A stretch of 47,564 bases of DNA from Clostridia bacterium (GCA_017509065.1 JAFWQM010000114.1:1-47564); one strand, 5' to 3'; counted from the first letter of the stretch, positions 7,602-16,702 are shown. Numbers and translations: made by a program. The notes: generated by a model from the letters alone, not told the origin.

Positions 7602-9463
7602 CAGAATATGAACAGATGAGTTTTCTGGAGCGTCCCGCGGGATCCCGCATGACTACGGAGCGGATTCTCGAAGCGGCTAAAACCCTGAAAAAATATAAGG
7701 CGGGCAAGACGCGGCTGGAAGCCCGGCTGATTGCTGACGAGCAGTGGTGGAAGGGCCACGCCTGGGACACCATGCTGGAGCAGGGCAACCCCGGCGCGGC
7801 GAAGCGCTCCACCAAATGGCTGGTGAACGTGATCATGGGCAAGCATTCCGACATGATGGACGCTTACCCCGAGCCGGTCATCCTGCCCCGCGAGCAGGGC
7901 GATGAGGAGGAAGCCCGCCGGCTGACGAGCATCCTGCCGGTGGTGCTGGAACAGAACCGGTTCGAAGAAGTGTACAGCAAGCAGGCATGGGAAAAGAACA
8001 AGCATGGCACCGGCGTTTATGCCGTATACTGGGACAGCGGGAAACTGAACGGCCTGGGCGACGTGACCGTGTGCGGGGTCGACCTGGCCAATCTGTTCTG
8101 GGAACCGGGCATCGAGGATATCCAGCAAAGCCGCAATGTGTTCCTGGTTTCCGTGCTGGACAGGGAAACGCTGGTTCAGCGCTATCCCCGACTGAAAAAC
8201 GTCAGCCTGCAGGCGGATTTCACCCTGCCCCGTTACCGGACGGAGGATGCTTCGGGAAAAGCGGACAAGGCCATGGTAGTAGACTGGTATTACCACACCT
8301 ATGAGGGCGGGCAGAAAACGCTGCAATACTGCAAGTTCGTGGGAGATACGGTGCTGTACGCCAGCGAGGACGACGCCTCTCTGCAAGGAAAAGGCTGGTA
8401 TGCCGACGGGGAATACCCTTTTGTGCTGGACGCGCTGTTTCCGCAGAAGGAAAGCCCCGCGGGCTGGGGCTACATCGACCTGGGACGCGACACCCAGGAG
8501 GAGATCGACCTGCTGAACCAGGCCGTCACCATCAACGCCCAGGCCGGAGCCATTCCCCGCTACTTCCGCCGCAGGGATTCAGCGATCAACCTGGAACAGT
8601 TTCTGGATTTCACCAACCCGGTGATCGAAGTGGAAGGCGGCCTCAGCGACACGGACATGGTGCCGGTGCAGCACTATCCTCTGGACAAAGCGTATGTGCT
8701 TCATCTCAACAACAAAATCGAGGAGCTGAAACAGACCTGCGGCAACCATGACGTATCCAACGGCATTACCTCCGGTGTGACCGCCGCAAGCGGCATCGCG
8801 GCGCAGATGGAGGCCGCGGGCCGTACCAGCCGCGACGGCAACCGGGGCACCTACCGGGCCTACAGCCGCATCCTGGAAAAAGTGATCGAGCGCATCCGGC
8901 AGTTCTACGATGTGCCGCGCACCTTCCGCATCCTGGGCGAAAACGCGGCATACGAATTCGTGCAGTATGACAATTCGGGCCTGGCGATGCAGCCCAACCC
9001 GCCGCTGGCCGGGCTGGACATGGGATTCCGCAGGCCGGTGTTCGATATTCAGGTGAGCGCGCAGAAACAAAACGCATACAGCAAAATGGCCCAGAACGAG
9101 CTGGCTCTGCAGCTGCTCGGCGCCGGGGTGTTCAATCCGCAGCTTTCCGAGCAGAGCGCCATGCTGCTGTCCATGATGGATTTCAGCAAAAAGAATGAAC
9201 TGCTGCGCAGCGTTCAGCAGCAGGGCCTGGCCCGGCAGATGCTGGCGATGTGGCAGAATATGGCGCTCGAACTGGCGCAGCGCTATGAGCCCGATACCGC
9301 CGAGCGTATGGCCATGGCGGTGATGAGCGCGGCAGGCCGGGTCATCGCGGGCAAACAGCCCGATAAAGACATTCCCGACCTGACGGATACCGCTGACCCC
9401 GGAAACACCAAACCCATGCAGCGCGCCCGGGAGTATGCCCGAGAAGTCAGTCAGCCGGAATGA
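7598..9463 (+). CDS. phage portal protein, P22-like
   Basis: 621 residues from a TTG start overlapping the terminase stop (ATTGA), with AAGGAGG seven bases upstream. The length and sequence fit the large P22-type portal family: N-terminal helical wing (KKYKAGKTRLEARLIADEQW), a middle beta-rich part with DWYYHTYEGG and a typical EEIDLLNQAV/NIEE-like helical stem region, then a C-terminal helical crown rich in Gln and Ala. Portals form the dodecameric DNA channel of the capsid vertex and dock the terminase. No capsid protease, scaffold or major capsid gene follows; a terminator comes 13 bases after the stop. The frame is intact with no sign of decay. Confidence 0.82.
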   Translation: MTEYEQMSFLERPAGSRMTTERILEAAKTLKKYKAGKTRLEARLIADEQWWKGHAWDTMLEQGNPGAAKRSTKWLVNVIMGKHSDMMDAYPEPVILPREQGDEEEARRLTSILPVVLEQNRFEEVYSKQAWEKNKHGTGVYAVYWDSGKLNGLGDVTVCGVDLANLFWEPGIEDIQQSRNVFLVSVLDRETLVQRYPRLKNVSLQADFTLPRYRTEDASGKADKAMVVDWYYHTYEGGQKTLQYCKFVGDTVLYASEDDASLQGKGWYADGEYPFVLDALFPQKESPAGWGYIDLGRDTQEEIDLLNQAVTINAQAGAIPRYFRRRDSAINLEQFLDFTNPVIEVEGGLSDTDMVPVQHYPLDKAYVLHLNNKIEELKQTCGNHDVSNGITSGVTAASGIAAQMEAAGRTSRDGNRGTYRAYSRILEKVIERIRQFYDVPRTFRILGENAAYEFVQYDNSGLAMQPNPPLAGLDMGFRRPVFDIQVSAQKQNAYSKMAQNELALQLLGAGVFNPQLSEQSAMLLSMMDFSKKNELLRSVQQQGLARQMLAMWQNMALELAQRYEPDTAERMAMAVMSAAGRVIAGKQPDKDIPDLTDTADPGNTKPMQRAREYAREVSQPE

Positions 9464-9475
9464 TTTTAAAAAAGC

Positions 9476-9508
9476 AAGCCTTGTGAATCAAAACTCGCAA
9501 GGCTTTTC
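9476..9508 (+). terminator. terminator after the portal gene
   Basis: AAGCCTTG at 9476-9483 pairs with CAAGGCTT at 9498-9505 and ends in TTTT; an A-rich run precedes it, so it may also work on the minus strand for the convergent membrane-protein gene. It closes the cassette directly after the portal gene. Confidence 0.85.
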
Positions 9509-9529
9509 ATGATGAAATCCGTATTGGTT

Positions 9530-9940
9530 TTAAACGATTGCAGAAAGTATAAAACATATTATTGCCAGGATCACATCGGCCAGGAGGACGCACACGTTCT
9601 GGTCCTCCTTGTCGAGATCGTCAAAGGCAATGATATCATCGTCCAGATGGTCGGCGATGTCGTTCGTAAGAAAGGGCGGGTCTTTGCGTTTCATGCGCGG
9701 CAGCTTCAGCTGCGGGATGTTCAGCCCGTCCAGACGCAGCCAGGCCAGCATCGCGAACAGCGCGAACAGCAGCCCAAGGCCCATGGCCAGATTATTGAAC
9801 CGCGTCAGCGGCCAGGACGCGGGCGCGAAAAAGTGAATCAGCTGCGCTGCGAACAAAGCGAGAATGCCCCGGGAAAACACCTTGTAGATCAGCGCCCGGG
9901 TCATATCGGGGTGAAAATGCTTTTTCAGCCAGGAAATCAA
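9530..9940 (-). CDS. small membrane protein of unknown function
   Basis: 136 residues, TTG start at 9940 supported by AAAGGGGG with an eight-base spacer. I do not recognise a family. Visible features: three hydrophobic segments at about residues 17-38 (GILALFAAQLIHFF), 50-68 (LAMGLGLLFALFAMLAWL) and 116-135 (VCVLLADVILAIICFILSAIV), separated by a basic stretch (PRMKRKDPP) and an acidic stretch (DHLDDDIIAFDDLDKED). It is a single gene, convergent with the portal gene and divergent from the oligopeptide transporter. A TATAAT is present upstream but with a 19-base spacer to TTGAAA. Confidence 0.7.
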   Translation of the reverse strand: MISWLKKHFHPDMTRALIYKVFSRGILALFAAQLIHFFAPASWPLTRFNNLAMGLGLLFALFAMLAWLRLDGLNIPQLKLPRMKRKDPPFLTNDIADHLDDDIIAFDDLDKEDQNVCVLLADVILAIICFILSAIV

Positions 9941-10036
9941 CCGTTGTTCCCCCTTTCTGAAAATAAAATTATATCATGATTTTTATCTTTTTTTTCAATT
10001 TTGGGTGTGTTTTTCGTGTTTTTTTTCTTTGCACCC

Positions 10037-10066
10037 TTGACAGGAATTTATATAGGATTGTATAAT
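10037..10066 (+). promoter_or_regulatory. promoter of the oligopeptide-binding protein gene
   Basis: TTGACA at 10037-10042, 18-base spacer, TATAAT at 10061-10066, about 70 bases before the ATG. Both boxes are perfect, consistent with the highly biased codon use of the gene. Confidence 0.82.
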
Positions 10067-10136
10067 ATCGTGTATAAAGGCGGGATGTATTCTTGTATAC
10101 ATTGCTGTCAAATCAAATAGGGAGGAAAGCATAGTA

Positions 10137-12059
10137 ATGAAGAAACTGCTTTCACTGGTACTCGCTCTGGCGATGTTGGCCACCGTGGCCGTTTCCGCCG
10201 CTGGCGCTGAAGAACTCAAGAACCTGAACACCTACGAAACCAAGGCCCGTGAGCTGGAGACCTGGAACATTCATTATTCCCAGGCCGCCGCTGACCTGAA
10301 CGTGCTTTGCAACCTGATCGACGGTCTGCTGACCAACGACAACCACGGCAACCTGAAGCTGAACGCCGCGAAGAGCTACGAATCTCCCGACGGCGGCAAG
10401 ACCTGGGTCTTCACCCTGAACGAGGGCATGACCTGGTTCAACAAGGACGGCGAAGTGCAGGCTGACGTTGTGGCTTCCGACTGGGCCACCGGCCTGGAGT
10501 GGGTGCTGAACTACGCCAAGAACGACTCCTACAACGCCTCCATGCCCATGGAAATGATCGCGGGCGCTGCGGAGTATTATGAATACACCAAGGCTCTGAC
10601 CGAATCCGACGGCGCGGACGCCGTGAAGGCTCTGGACGCCGGCGAAGGCAGCAAGTTCGCCGAAATGGTTGGCATCGCCTGTGACGACGAAGCCGGCACC
10701 ATCACCTACACTCTGGTCGACCAGCTGCCCTACTTCCCCTCTGTGGCCACCTACAACTGCCTCTATCCCCTGTCCGCTGAGCTGATCGAGGAACTGGGCG
10801 TGGACGGCTACCGCGACGTGACCTGGGAAGATATGTGGTACAGCGGCGCTTACACCATCACCTATTATGAATACCAGAACCAGAAGGTGTTCACCAAGAG
10901 CCCCAACTACTGGAATGACGCCAACTGCAAGCGCTTTGACACCGTGACCGTGAAGATGGTTGAATCTCCTTCCGTAGCCTTCCAGCTGTTCAAGAATGGC
11001 GAAATCGACCATGTGTCCCTGGACCAGGCCACCCTGCAGGGCATCTACAACGAAACCTCTGACGGCGAATACAAGGCCAACCTGGTTGAGTCTCGTCCCA
11101 CCAAGTACAGCTACCAGATCCATCTGGTGTACAGCAAGAACCTGGAAGACGGCGAGACCCCCGATACCAACTGGAACACCGCCATCGCCAATGAAAACTT
11201 CCGCAAGAGCATGTACTACGGCCTCGACCTGACCAAATACTTCGCCCGCACCAACGCCATCAACCCCCTGTCCTGCCAGAACTTCTGCTACACCGGCAAC
11301 GGCGTGTCCTTCACCTCTGACGGCACCGACTACACCAAGCTGGTACTGGCTGAACTGGGCCTGGAATACAGCGACGATAACTACAACCGCGTGAACAAGG
11401 AACTGGCCGCCGAATACAAGGCCAAGGCTATGGAAGAACTGGCCGCCAAGGGCGTCACCTTCCCCGTGACCGTGGACTACTACATCGCCGGCAACAACGA
11501 CGTGGCCGCTCAGACCGCCAAGGTGCTGCAGAGCATCTTCTCCGAGTGCATGGGCGACGATTACATGGTGCTCAAGATCAACACCTACATCTCCTCTCTG
11601 GCCAACGAAGTGCGCAAGCCCCGCAAGGCTTCCATCTTCATCAACGGCTGGGGCGCCGACTTCGCAGATCCCATCAACTTCCTGGGCCAGGAAACCTATA
11701 ACGACACCGCCGCTTACTACTCCAACGCTTATAGCAACTGCAACGACAACGACGATCCCGACCTGATCGCCGCTTATCAGGAATTCACCGATCTGGTGAC
11801 TGAAGCCAAGGCCATCACCAGTGATCTGGATGCCCGCTACGCCGCCTTCGCCAAGGCCGAAGCCTGCTTCCTGAATCACGCGCTGGTCATCCCCTGCAGC
11901 TATGAAGTGAGCTGGGAGCTGACCAAGGTGAACAACTACAGCAAGGTGTACAGCATGTACGGCATGCAGTCCTACCGCTACGTGGATTGGGAAGCTCAGA
12001 CCGAGCCCTACACCACTGAAGAAATGGACGCTCTGGCCGCCGCTTACGCCGCCGAATAA
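10137..12059 (+). CDS. oligopeptide ABC transporter substrate-binding protein
   Basis: 640 residues of the SBP_bac_5 (OppA/DppA) family. Signal peptide MKKLLSLVLALAMLATVAVS with a likely cleavage after SAAGA. Family segments are visible as KTWVFTLNEGMTWFNKDGEV, the YWNDANCKRFDTVTVKMV region and GWGADFADPINFL, which line the peptide-binding cleft. There is no lipobox cysteine, so it is either free outside the membrane or tethered in another way; most Gram-positive OppA are lipoproteins. Codons are strongly biased toward GCC, AAC, GAC and CTG, suggesting high expression. Followed by a hairpin and then the permease genes, so the ratio of binding protein to permease is probably set by partial termination. 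Confidence 0.93.
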   Translation: MKKLLSLVLALAMLATVAVSAAGAEELKNLNTYETKARELETWNIHYSQAAADLNVLCNLIDGLLTNDNHGNLKLNAAKSYESPDGGKTWVFTLNEGMTWFNKDGEVQADVVASDWATGLEWVLNYAKNDSYNASMPMEMIAGAAEYYEYTKALTESDGADAVKALDAGEGSKFAEMVGIACDDEAGTITYTLVDQLPYFPSVATYNCLYPLSAELIEELGVDGYRDVTWEDMWYSGAYTITYYEYQNQKVFTKSPNYWNDANCKRFDTVTVKMVESPSVAFQLFKNGEIDHVSLDQATLQGIYNETSDGEYKANLVESRPTKYSYQIHLVYSKNLEDGETPDTNWNTAIANENFRKSMYYGLDLTKYFARTNAINPLSCQNFCYTGNGVSFTSDGTDYTKLVLAELGLEYSDDNYNRVNKELAAEYKAKAMEELAAKGVTFPVTVDYYIAGNNDVAAQTAKVLQSIFSECMGDDYMVLKINTYISSLANEVRKPRKASIFINGWGADFADPINFLGQETYNDTAAYYSNAYSNCNDNDDPDLIAAYQEFTDLVTEAKAITSDLDARYAAFAKAEACFLNHALVIPCSYEVSWELTKVNNYSKVYSMYGMQSYRYVDWEAQTEPYTTEEMDALAAAYAAE

Positions 12060-12100
12060 GCCTTTTCTTCCGGCGCAAGCCGGATGAATGAACCGTGACG

Positions 12101-12138
12101 CTTCCGGGGCGGCCCGCATCGGACTGCCCCGGAAGTTT
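12101..12138 (+). terminator. hairpin after the binding-protein gene (partial terminator)
   Basis: CTTCCGGGGC at 12101-12110 pairs with GCCCCGGAAG at 12126-12135 and is followed by TTTCATATTT. The T-run is interrupted, so read-through into the permease genes is plausible, as usual after binding-protein genes. Confidence 0.65.
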
Positions 12139-12153
12139 CATATTTGAGAGAAA

Positions 12154-12260
12154 TCACCTCATCCGCCCCCTTCGGGGGCACCTTCCCCTCAAGGGGAAGG
12201 CTTTCTATTGGCTTCCCCTTGAGGGGAAGCTGTCAGGCAAAGCCTGACTGATGAGGTGAA
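12154..12260. repeat. palindromic intergenic element with CACCTCAT/ATGAGGTG ends
   Basis: About 107 bp bounded by TCACCTCATC and GATGAGGTGA. Inside are a pair of related inverted segments (CTTCCCCTCAAGGGGAAG and CTTCCCCTTGAGGGGAAG) and AGGCAAAGCCT. This design matches a repeat scattered through many Clostridia genomes. It sits between the binding-protein gene and the permease gene. A second hairpin (12265-12278 with 12301-12314) follows it. Together these fill the 311-base gap; no gene is seen there. Confidence 0.72.
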
Positions 12261-12370
12261 AACTGAATCTCGATGAAAGCCGCGTGTGGCACAGCGCTGT
12301 TTTCATCGGGATTCACCGGAATCCGCCGCGTTTCTTTTTCCCGAAATCATCCGATAGGAGGGGATGACCT

Positions 12371-13567
12371 TTGGTCAAATACATCCTGAAACGGCTGTTT
12401 CAGTCGCTGGTCGTGATCCTGCTGGTCGTCTGCGTGGTATTTTTCCTGCTGCGCCTGATGCCCAGCGACTATTTCTTCACCGAAGACGAGCTGATTAAAT
12501 TCACCGAACCCCAGAAGTACGCGAAGCTGGAACGTCTGGGCATCATGGAAATCTGCCCTGAATGCCGCGGCACCGGCCTGGTGGGAGAGGACGCCTGCCC
12601 CAAATGCCGCGAGAATCCGCAGGCCGCCAAGGGCACGGGCTATGTGAACCGTTCCGTGCTTGCACAGCTGGGCGATTTCTTCAGAGATATGCTGCAGGTG
12701 CGCGTGTTCAACGCCAAGGGCAAGGAAGTAAAGTCCGTCGAGCCAATCTCCCTCATCCCTTATTTGCAGATGAAAGCCAACGGCGAAACGCCCTTTGAAG
12801 GAAAAATGAAGGACGATTACTCCCTGCGTCTGATGTTCAACCTGGGCAAGAGCATCCGTCTGGAAAAAAATCAGTACGTCACCGACGTGATCGCCACGAA
12901 GATGTCCGTATCCTTACGCATTGGCCTGCTTTCCCTGGCGGTGTCGCTGGTGCTGGGTGTGGTGCTGGGCGTGCTGCAGGCCCGGTACAAGGATAAGGTG
13001 TTTGACCACATCGGCACGGGCTACACCGTGGTGGTGAACGCTGTGCCGCGTCTGGTTATTTACACGGTCATCATGATCGCCGGCGCGTCGCTGTTGGGCC
13101 TGCCCATGCGCTATGACGCCACGGCGCCGCAGCCCTGGCTGACCATGGTGCTGCCCATCGTGTGTCTGTCCGTTGGCTCCACCGCCGGTTATATGCTGTG
13201 GACCCGGCGCTATATGGTGGACGAGCTGAACAAAGATTACATCCGCCTGGCGAAGCTCAAGGGCCTTTCTGACCGGCAGGTGATGTTCCGCCACGTGCTG
13301 AAAAACGCTTTCGTGCCGCTGGCGCAGTATCTGCCCTATTCCATCCTGCTCACGGTGGGCGGTTCCCTGCTGGTGGAAACTTTCTTCGCCGTGCCCGGCA
13401 TGGGCCCTGAGCTGACCATGTCCATCGGCCGCTATGACCTGAACCTGGTGCAGGGCATCGTGCTGCTGTACGCCACGCTGGGTATCTTGGGCGTGTTCCT
13501 GGGCGACCTGCTCATGACGCTGATCGACCCCAGAATCAAGCTGACCGGGAAGGGGGATGTGCGCTGA
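12371..13567 (+). CDS. oligopeptide ABC transporter permease (OppB-like) with Cys-pair insert
   Basis: 398 residues from a TTG start with AGGAGGGG seven bases upstream. N-terminal membrane segment at residues 8-28 and the BPD_transp_1 domain from about 175 onward, with five further membrane segments and the EAA-type loop near DYIRLAKLKGLSDRQVMFRHVLKNA. Between the first and second membrane segments there is an extended soluble loop (about 35-170) with CPEC (62-65) and CPKC (76-79), a zinc-ribbon or rubredoxin-like arrangement resembling the CxxCxGxG repeats of DnaJ. In OppB this loop is normally outside the cell and short, so the cysteines are unusual. It pairs with the OppC-like protein encoded next (one-base overlap, TGATG). 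Confidence 0.92.
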   Translation: MVKYILKRLFQSLVVILLVVCVVFFLLRLMPSDYFFTEDELIKFTEPQKYAKLERLGIMEICPECRGTGLVGEDACPKCRENPQAAKGTGYVNRSVLAQLGDFFRDMLQVRVFNAKGKEVKSVEPISLIPYLQMKANGETPFEGKMKDDYSLRLMFNLGKSIRLEKNQYVTDVIATKMSVSLRIGLLSLAVSLVLGVVLGVLQARYKDKVFDHIGTGYTVVVNAVPRLVIYTVIMIAGASLLGLPMRYDATAPQPWLTMVLPIVCLSVGSTAGYMLWTRRYMVDELNKDYIRLAKLKGLSDRQVMFRHVLKNAFVPLAQYLPYSILLTVGGSLLVETFFAVPGMGPELTMSIGRYDLNLVQGIVLLYATLGILGVFLGDLLMTLIDPRIKLTGKGDVR

Positions 13568-14619
13568 TGAAGAACGTGAAAAAGGAAAAGTCCATTCAGG
13601 AGCTGGAAGCCCCGAAGGTAGATCTGCATGTGGATTATTCCACTGTCGACCCTGACCCCCACCGCCCGCGTCCGATGGGCCGCGAATATCCCAAAGCCCG
13701 CAGCCAGATGCCGGAAAGCCAGCTGTTTGCCTTTGCCAAGTATGAGGCGCAGGAAGCGGAAAAGATCGGCTATTCCAACTATTCCTACTGGAAGAGCGTG
13801 TGGGCCAACTTCCTGAAAAAGAAGTCCGCCGTGTTCATGTCCATCGTGTTTATCCTTTTGTTTATCTTTACCTTCGTTGCCAGCGCCATCGGCAAATACG
13901 ACATCAACATGACGCCCGATCCGCTGACCCGCGCCTATATTTCTCCCAATGCGGAATTCTGGTTCGGCACCAATGCCATCGGCCAGGACTATTGGGCCCA
14001 GGTGTGGTACGCCACCCGCGCGTCCATTCTGCTGGCGGTGCTGGTGTCCATCGGCCAGATCACCGTGGGCGTCATCATCGGCCTGATCTGGGGCTATGTG
14101 CGCAAGCTCGACCGGTTCTTTACCGAACTCTATAACCTGATCGACAACGTGCCCACGATCATTTATATGACGCTGATCGCTCTGATGGTGGGCAAGACCA
14201 TGCTGACCATGGGCGTCGCTATGATCGCCTTCGGCTGGCTCGCTACGGCGCGCAACGTGCGCAACTTAGTGTTTATGTACCGCGACCGGGAATACAACCT
14301 GGCTTCCCGCTGCCTGGGCACGGGCCTTGGCCGCATCCTGTTCCGCAATATTTTCCCGTACCTCATCAGCGTGATCATCCTGCGCCTGGCCCTCGCCATC
14401 CCCGGCACGATCGCCTATGAAACCACGCTGACCTACCTGGGCCTGATGGACATCACAAAACCGTCCCTGGGCATGCTGCTGTCCTCCGCCCGCGCCGTGT
14501 TCCCGCGCGCAAGCTACACGCTGCTGTTCCCGGCGGTCATCGTGTCCATTATTACGATTACGTTCTACCTGGTGGGCAACGCGTTCTCCGACGCCTGCGA
14601 CCCCCGCAACCACGTGTAA
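13567..14619 (+). CDS. oligopeptide ABC transporter permease (OppC-like)
   Basis: 350 residues. About 75 hydrophilic N-terminal residues precede the first membrane segment (VFMSIVFILLFIFTFVASAI), then comes an extracellular stretch including the OppC-typical FWFGTNAIGQDYWAQVWYATR and a BPD_transp_1 domain with five membrane segments. The ATPase-contact loop is visible in EYNLASRCLGTGLGRILFRN. The protein forms the transmembrane channel with the OppB-like partner. The gene starts on the last base of the upstream stop and is followed after 15 bases by the ATPase gene, so the operon is tight. The N-terminal extension is longer than in E. coli OppC but common in Clostridia. Confidence 0.93.
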   Translation: MKNVKKEKSIQELEAPKVDLHVDYSTVDPDPHRPRPMGREYPKARSQMPESQLFAFAKYEAQEAEKIGYSNYSYWKSVWANFLKKKSAVFMSIVFILLFIFTFVASAIGKYDINMTPDPLTRAYISPNAEFWFGTNAIGQDYWAQVWYATRASILLAVLVSIGQITVGVIIGLIWGYVRKLDRFFTELYNLIDNVPTIIYMTLIALMVGKTMLTMGVAMIAFGWLATARNVRNLVFMYRDREYNLASRCLGTGLGRILFRNIFPYLISVIILRLALAIPGTIAYETTLTYLGLMDITKPSLGMLLSSARAVFPRASYTLLFPAVIVSIITITFYLVGNAFSDACDPRNHV

Positions 14620-14634
14620 GGGAGGGAGAGAAGC

Positions 14635-16686
14635 ATGAGCGAAGCAAGCAGACTGGAAACCGTGGATTTCGAGGCCCGCTCCCATCAGATTCTTTCCCAG
14701 GAGCCGCTGCTTTCCGCCCGGGACGTGGAAGTGACCTTCTCCCTGCGCGGCAATAAACTGACCGCCATCCGCCGCACGTCTTTGGATTTGTACGAGGGCG
14801 AGACCCTCGCCATCGTGGGCGAAAGCGGCTCGGGCAAGAGCGTTTTTACGAAGTGCTTTGTGGGAATGCTGGACAAGAACGGCTCCATCACCAACGGCTC
14901 AATCATGTACCGGGGCGAGGACCTGGCCCAGTTCACCGAAAAGGACTGGCTGCGCGTCCGCGGCAGCAAGATCGCCATGGTGACCCAGGACCCCATGACC
15001 AGCCTGAACCCGCTGAAAACCATTGGCTACCAGATTCAGGAGAGCGTGGAGCTGCACCAGGGCCTGAAAGGCCGCGAAGCAAAGAAGGAAGTGCTGCGCA
15101 TCCTGGAGGCCGTGGGTATCCCCGAGCCGGAGCGCCGCTACAAGCAGTATCCCCATGAGTTTTCCGGCGGCATGCGCCAGCGCGTGGTCATCGCCATCGC
15201 CGTGGCCTGCCGGCCTCAGATTCTGATCTGCGACGAGCCGACCACCGCTCTGGACGTGACCATCCAGGCCCAGATTTTGGATCTGATCCGCCGCCTGCAG
15301 AAAGAGCAGAACATGACCATCATCTACATCACCCACGACCTGGGCGTGGTCGCCAACGTGGCCGATCGGGTGGCGGTGATGTACGGCGGGCAGATCATTG
15401 AAATCGGCATGGCCAACGAAGTGTTCTTCGAGCCTTTGCATCCCTACACCTGGGCGCTGCTCTCCGCCCTGCCGCAGTTGGGCGTGAAGGGCGAAAAGCT
15501 GCCTGCCATCGACGGTACCCCTCCGAACCTGTTCAACAAAATCCAGGGTGACGCCTTCGCTCCCCGCAACCGCAAGGCCCTGAATATCGACTTCCTGGAA
15601 GAGCCGCCCATGTACGAAGTGACGGCCACCCACACGGTCAAGTCCTGGCTGCGCGATCCCCGCGCCCCCAAGGTGGAGCAGCCCAGCGCTATCCAGCGCC
15701 TGTCCGAGACTCAGCAGGCAAAGCCCGATCCCAACGCCTGGCACCCGCATCTTGACCCCCATCGGGAAACCCTTATTGAGGTCAAGAACATGCAGGTAAC
15801 TTTCGGCTCCGGACGCAAAAAGTTTGTGGCCGTGGACGACGTGAACTTTGAAATTTACAAGGGTGAAACCTTCTCCCTGGTTGGCGAATCCGGCTCCGGC
15901 AAAACCACCATCGGCCGCGCCATCGTGCGCATCAACCCCATCACCAGCGGCGAAGTGCTGTTCAAGGGCGAGCGGGTGAGCGGCAAGATCAGCAAGGAAA
16001 TGGACACCAAGGTCATCCGCTCCATGCAGATGATTTTCCAGGATCCCATGGCCTCCCTGAACGAGCGCGCCAAGGTGGACTACATCGTCTCGGAAGGTTT
16101 GCTCAACTATCACCTGTACGATGACGAGCACGACCGGCAGGACAAGGTGCAGAAAGCGCTCCAGGAAGTGGGCCTGCTGCCCGAGTTCTCCAGCCGCTTC
16201 CCGCATGAGTTCTCCGGCGGCCAGCGCCAGCGCATCGGCATCGCTCGCAGCCTGATCATGGAGCCGCAGTTCATCGTGGCCGACGAGCCGATTTCCGCGT
16301 TGGACGTGAGTATCCGCGCCCAGGTGCTGAATCTGCTCAACGACCTGAAAAAGAGCCGCGGCCTGACATACCTGTTTATCGCGCACGATCTGAGCGTTGT
16401 GCGGTTCATCTCTGACCGCATCGCCGTCATCCATAAGGGCCGCATCGTGGAACTGGCCGAGGCGGAAGAGCTGTTCGCGCACCCGCTGCACCCCTATACG
16501 AAAGCCCTGCTCTCCGCCGTGCCCAACCCCAACCCCTACGTGGAGCGCAGCAAGAAGCTGCTGGTCTACGATCCCACCCAGCACCACTACGAAAAGGAAA
16601 AGCCTACCTGGAATGAAATCCTCCCCGGCCATTTCGTCTACGGCAACGAACCCGAGCTGGACGGCTATCGGAAGGAAATCGGCTGA
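14635..16686 (+). CDS. oligopeptide ABC transporter ATPase, OppD-OppF fusion
   Basis: 683 residues carrying two complete ABC ATPase domains. Domain 1: Walker A GESGSGKS (62-69), signature FSGGMRQR (177-183), Walker B ILICDEP, switch His in THD. Domain 2: Walker A GESGSGKT (417-424), signature FSGGQRQR, Walker B FIVADEP, AHD switch. OppD and OppF are normally separate subunits; here one chain supplies both. The OppD-type C-terminal region that normally carries the Fe-S cysteine motif keeps the framework (GDAFAPRN ... LEEPPMYEV) but has no cysteine. ATG at 14635 has GGGAGGGAG upstream. Energises peptide import at the inner face of the membrane with the preceding permeases. Confidence 0.95.
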   Translation: MSEASRLETVDFEARSHQILSQEPLLSARDVEVTFSLRGNKLTAIRRTSLDLYEGETLAIVGESGSGKSVFTKCFVGMLDKNGSITNGSIMYRGEDLAQFTEKDWLRVRGSKIAMVTQDPMTSLNPLKTIGYQIQESVELHQGLKGREAKKEVLRILEAVGIPEPERRYKQYPHEFSGGMRQRVVIAIAVACRPQILICDEPTTALDVTIQAQILDLIRRLQKEQNMTIIYITHDLGVVANVADRVAVMYGGQIIEIGMANEVFFEPLHPYTWALLSALPQLGVKGEKLPAIDGTPPNLFNKIQGDAFAPRNRKALNIDFLEEPPMYEVTATHTVKSWLRDPRAPKVEQPSAIQRLSETQQAKPDPNAWHPHLDPHRETLIEVKNMQVTFGSGRKKFVAVDDVNFEIYKGETFSLVGESGSGKTTIGRAIVRINPITSGEVLFKGERVSGKISKEMDTKVIRSMQMIFQDPMASLNERAKVDYIVSEGLLNYHLYDDEHDRQDKVQKALQEVGLLPEFSSRFPHEFSGGQRQRIGIARSLIMEPQFIVADEPISALDVSIRAQVLNLLNDLKKSRGLTYLFIAHDLSVVRFISDRIAVIHKGRIVELAEAEELFAHPLHPYTKALLSAVPNPNPYVERSKKLLVYDPTQHHYEKEKPTWNEILPGHFVYGNEPELDGYRKEIG

Positions 16687-16702
16687 TAAAACACACCCTT
16701 TT

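Noticed and set aside
5207..9508. Complete prophage
   Set aside because: No integrase, repressor, replication, capsid, tail, holin or endolysin gene was found on either side, and no attachment-site duplication is apparent.
10152..12119. 655-codon open frame on the minus strand opposite the OppA-like gene
   Set aside because: It lies in full antisense to a well-recognised gene with extreme codon bias (almost no TTA, CTA or TCA codons, which would be stops on the other strand). Its product is a low-complexity Val/Gly/His-rich sequence with no family match or ribosome binding site.
14899..16632. 577-codon minus-strand frame opposite the fused ATPase gene (and similar ones at 6216-7478 and 20836-22182)
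   Set aside because: Each is antisense to an unambiguous gene (ATPase, terminase, trkA) and has a composition typical of antisense translation. No start signals.
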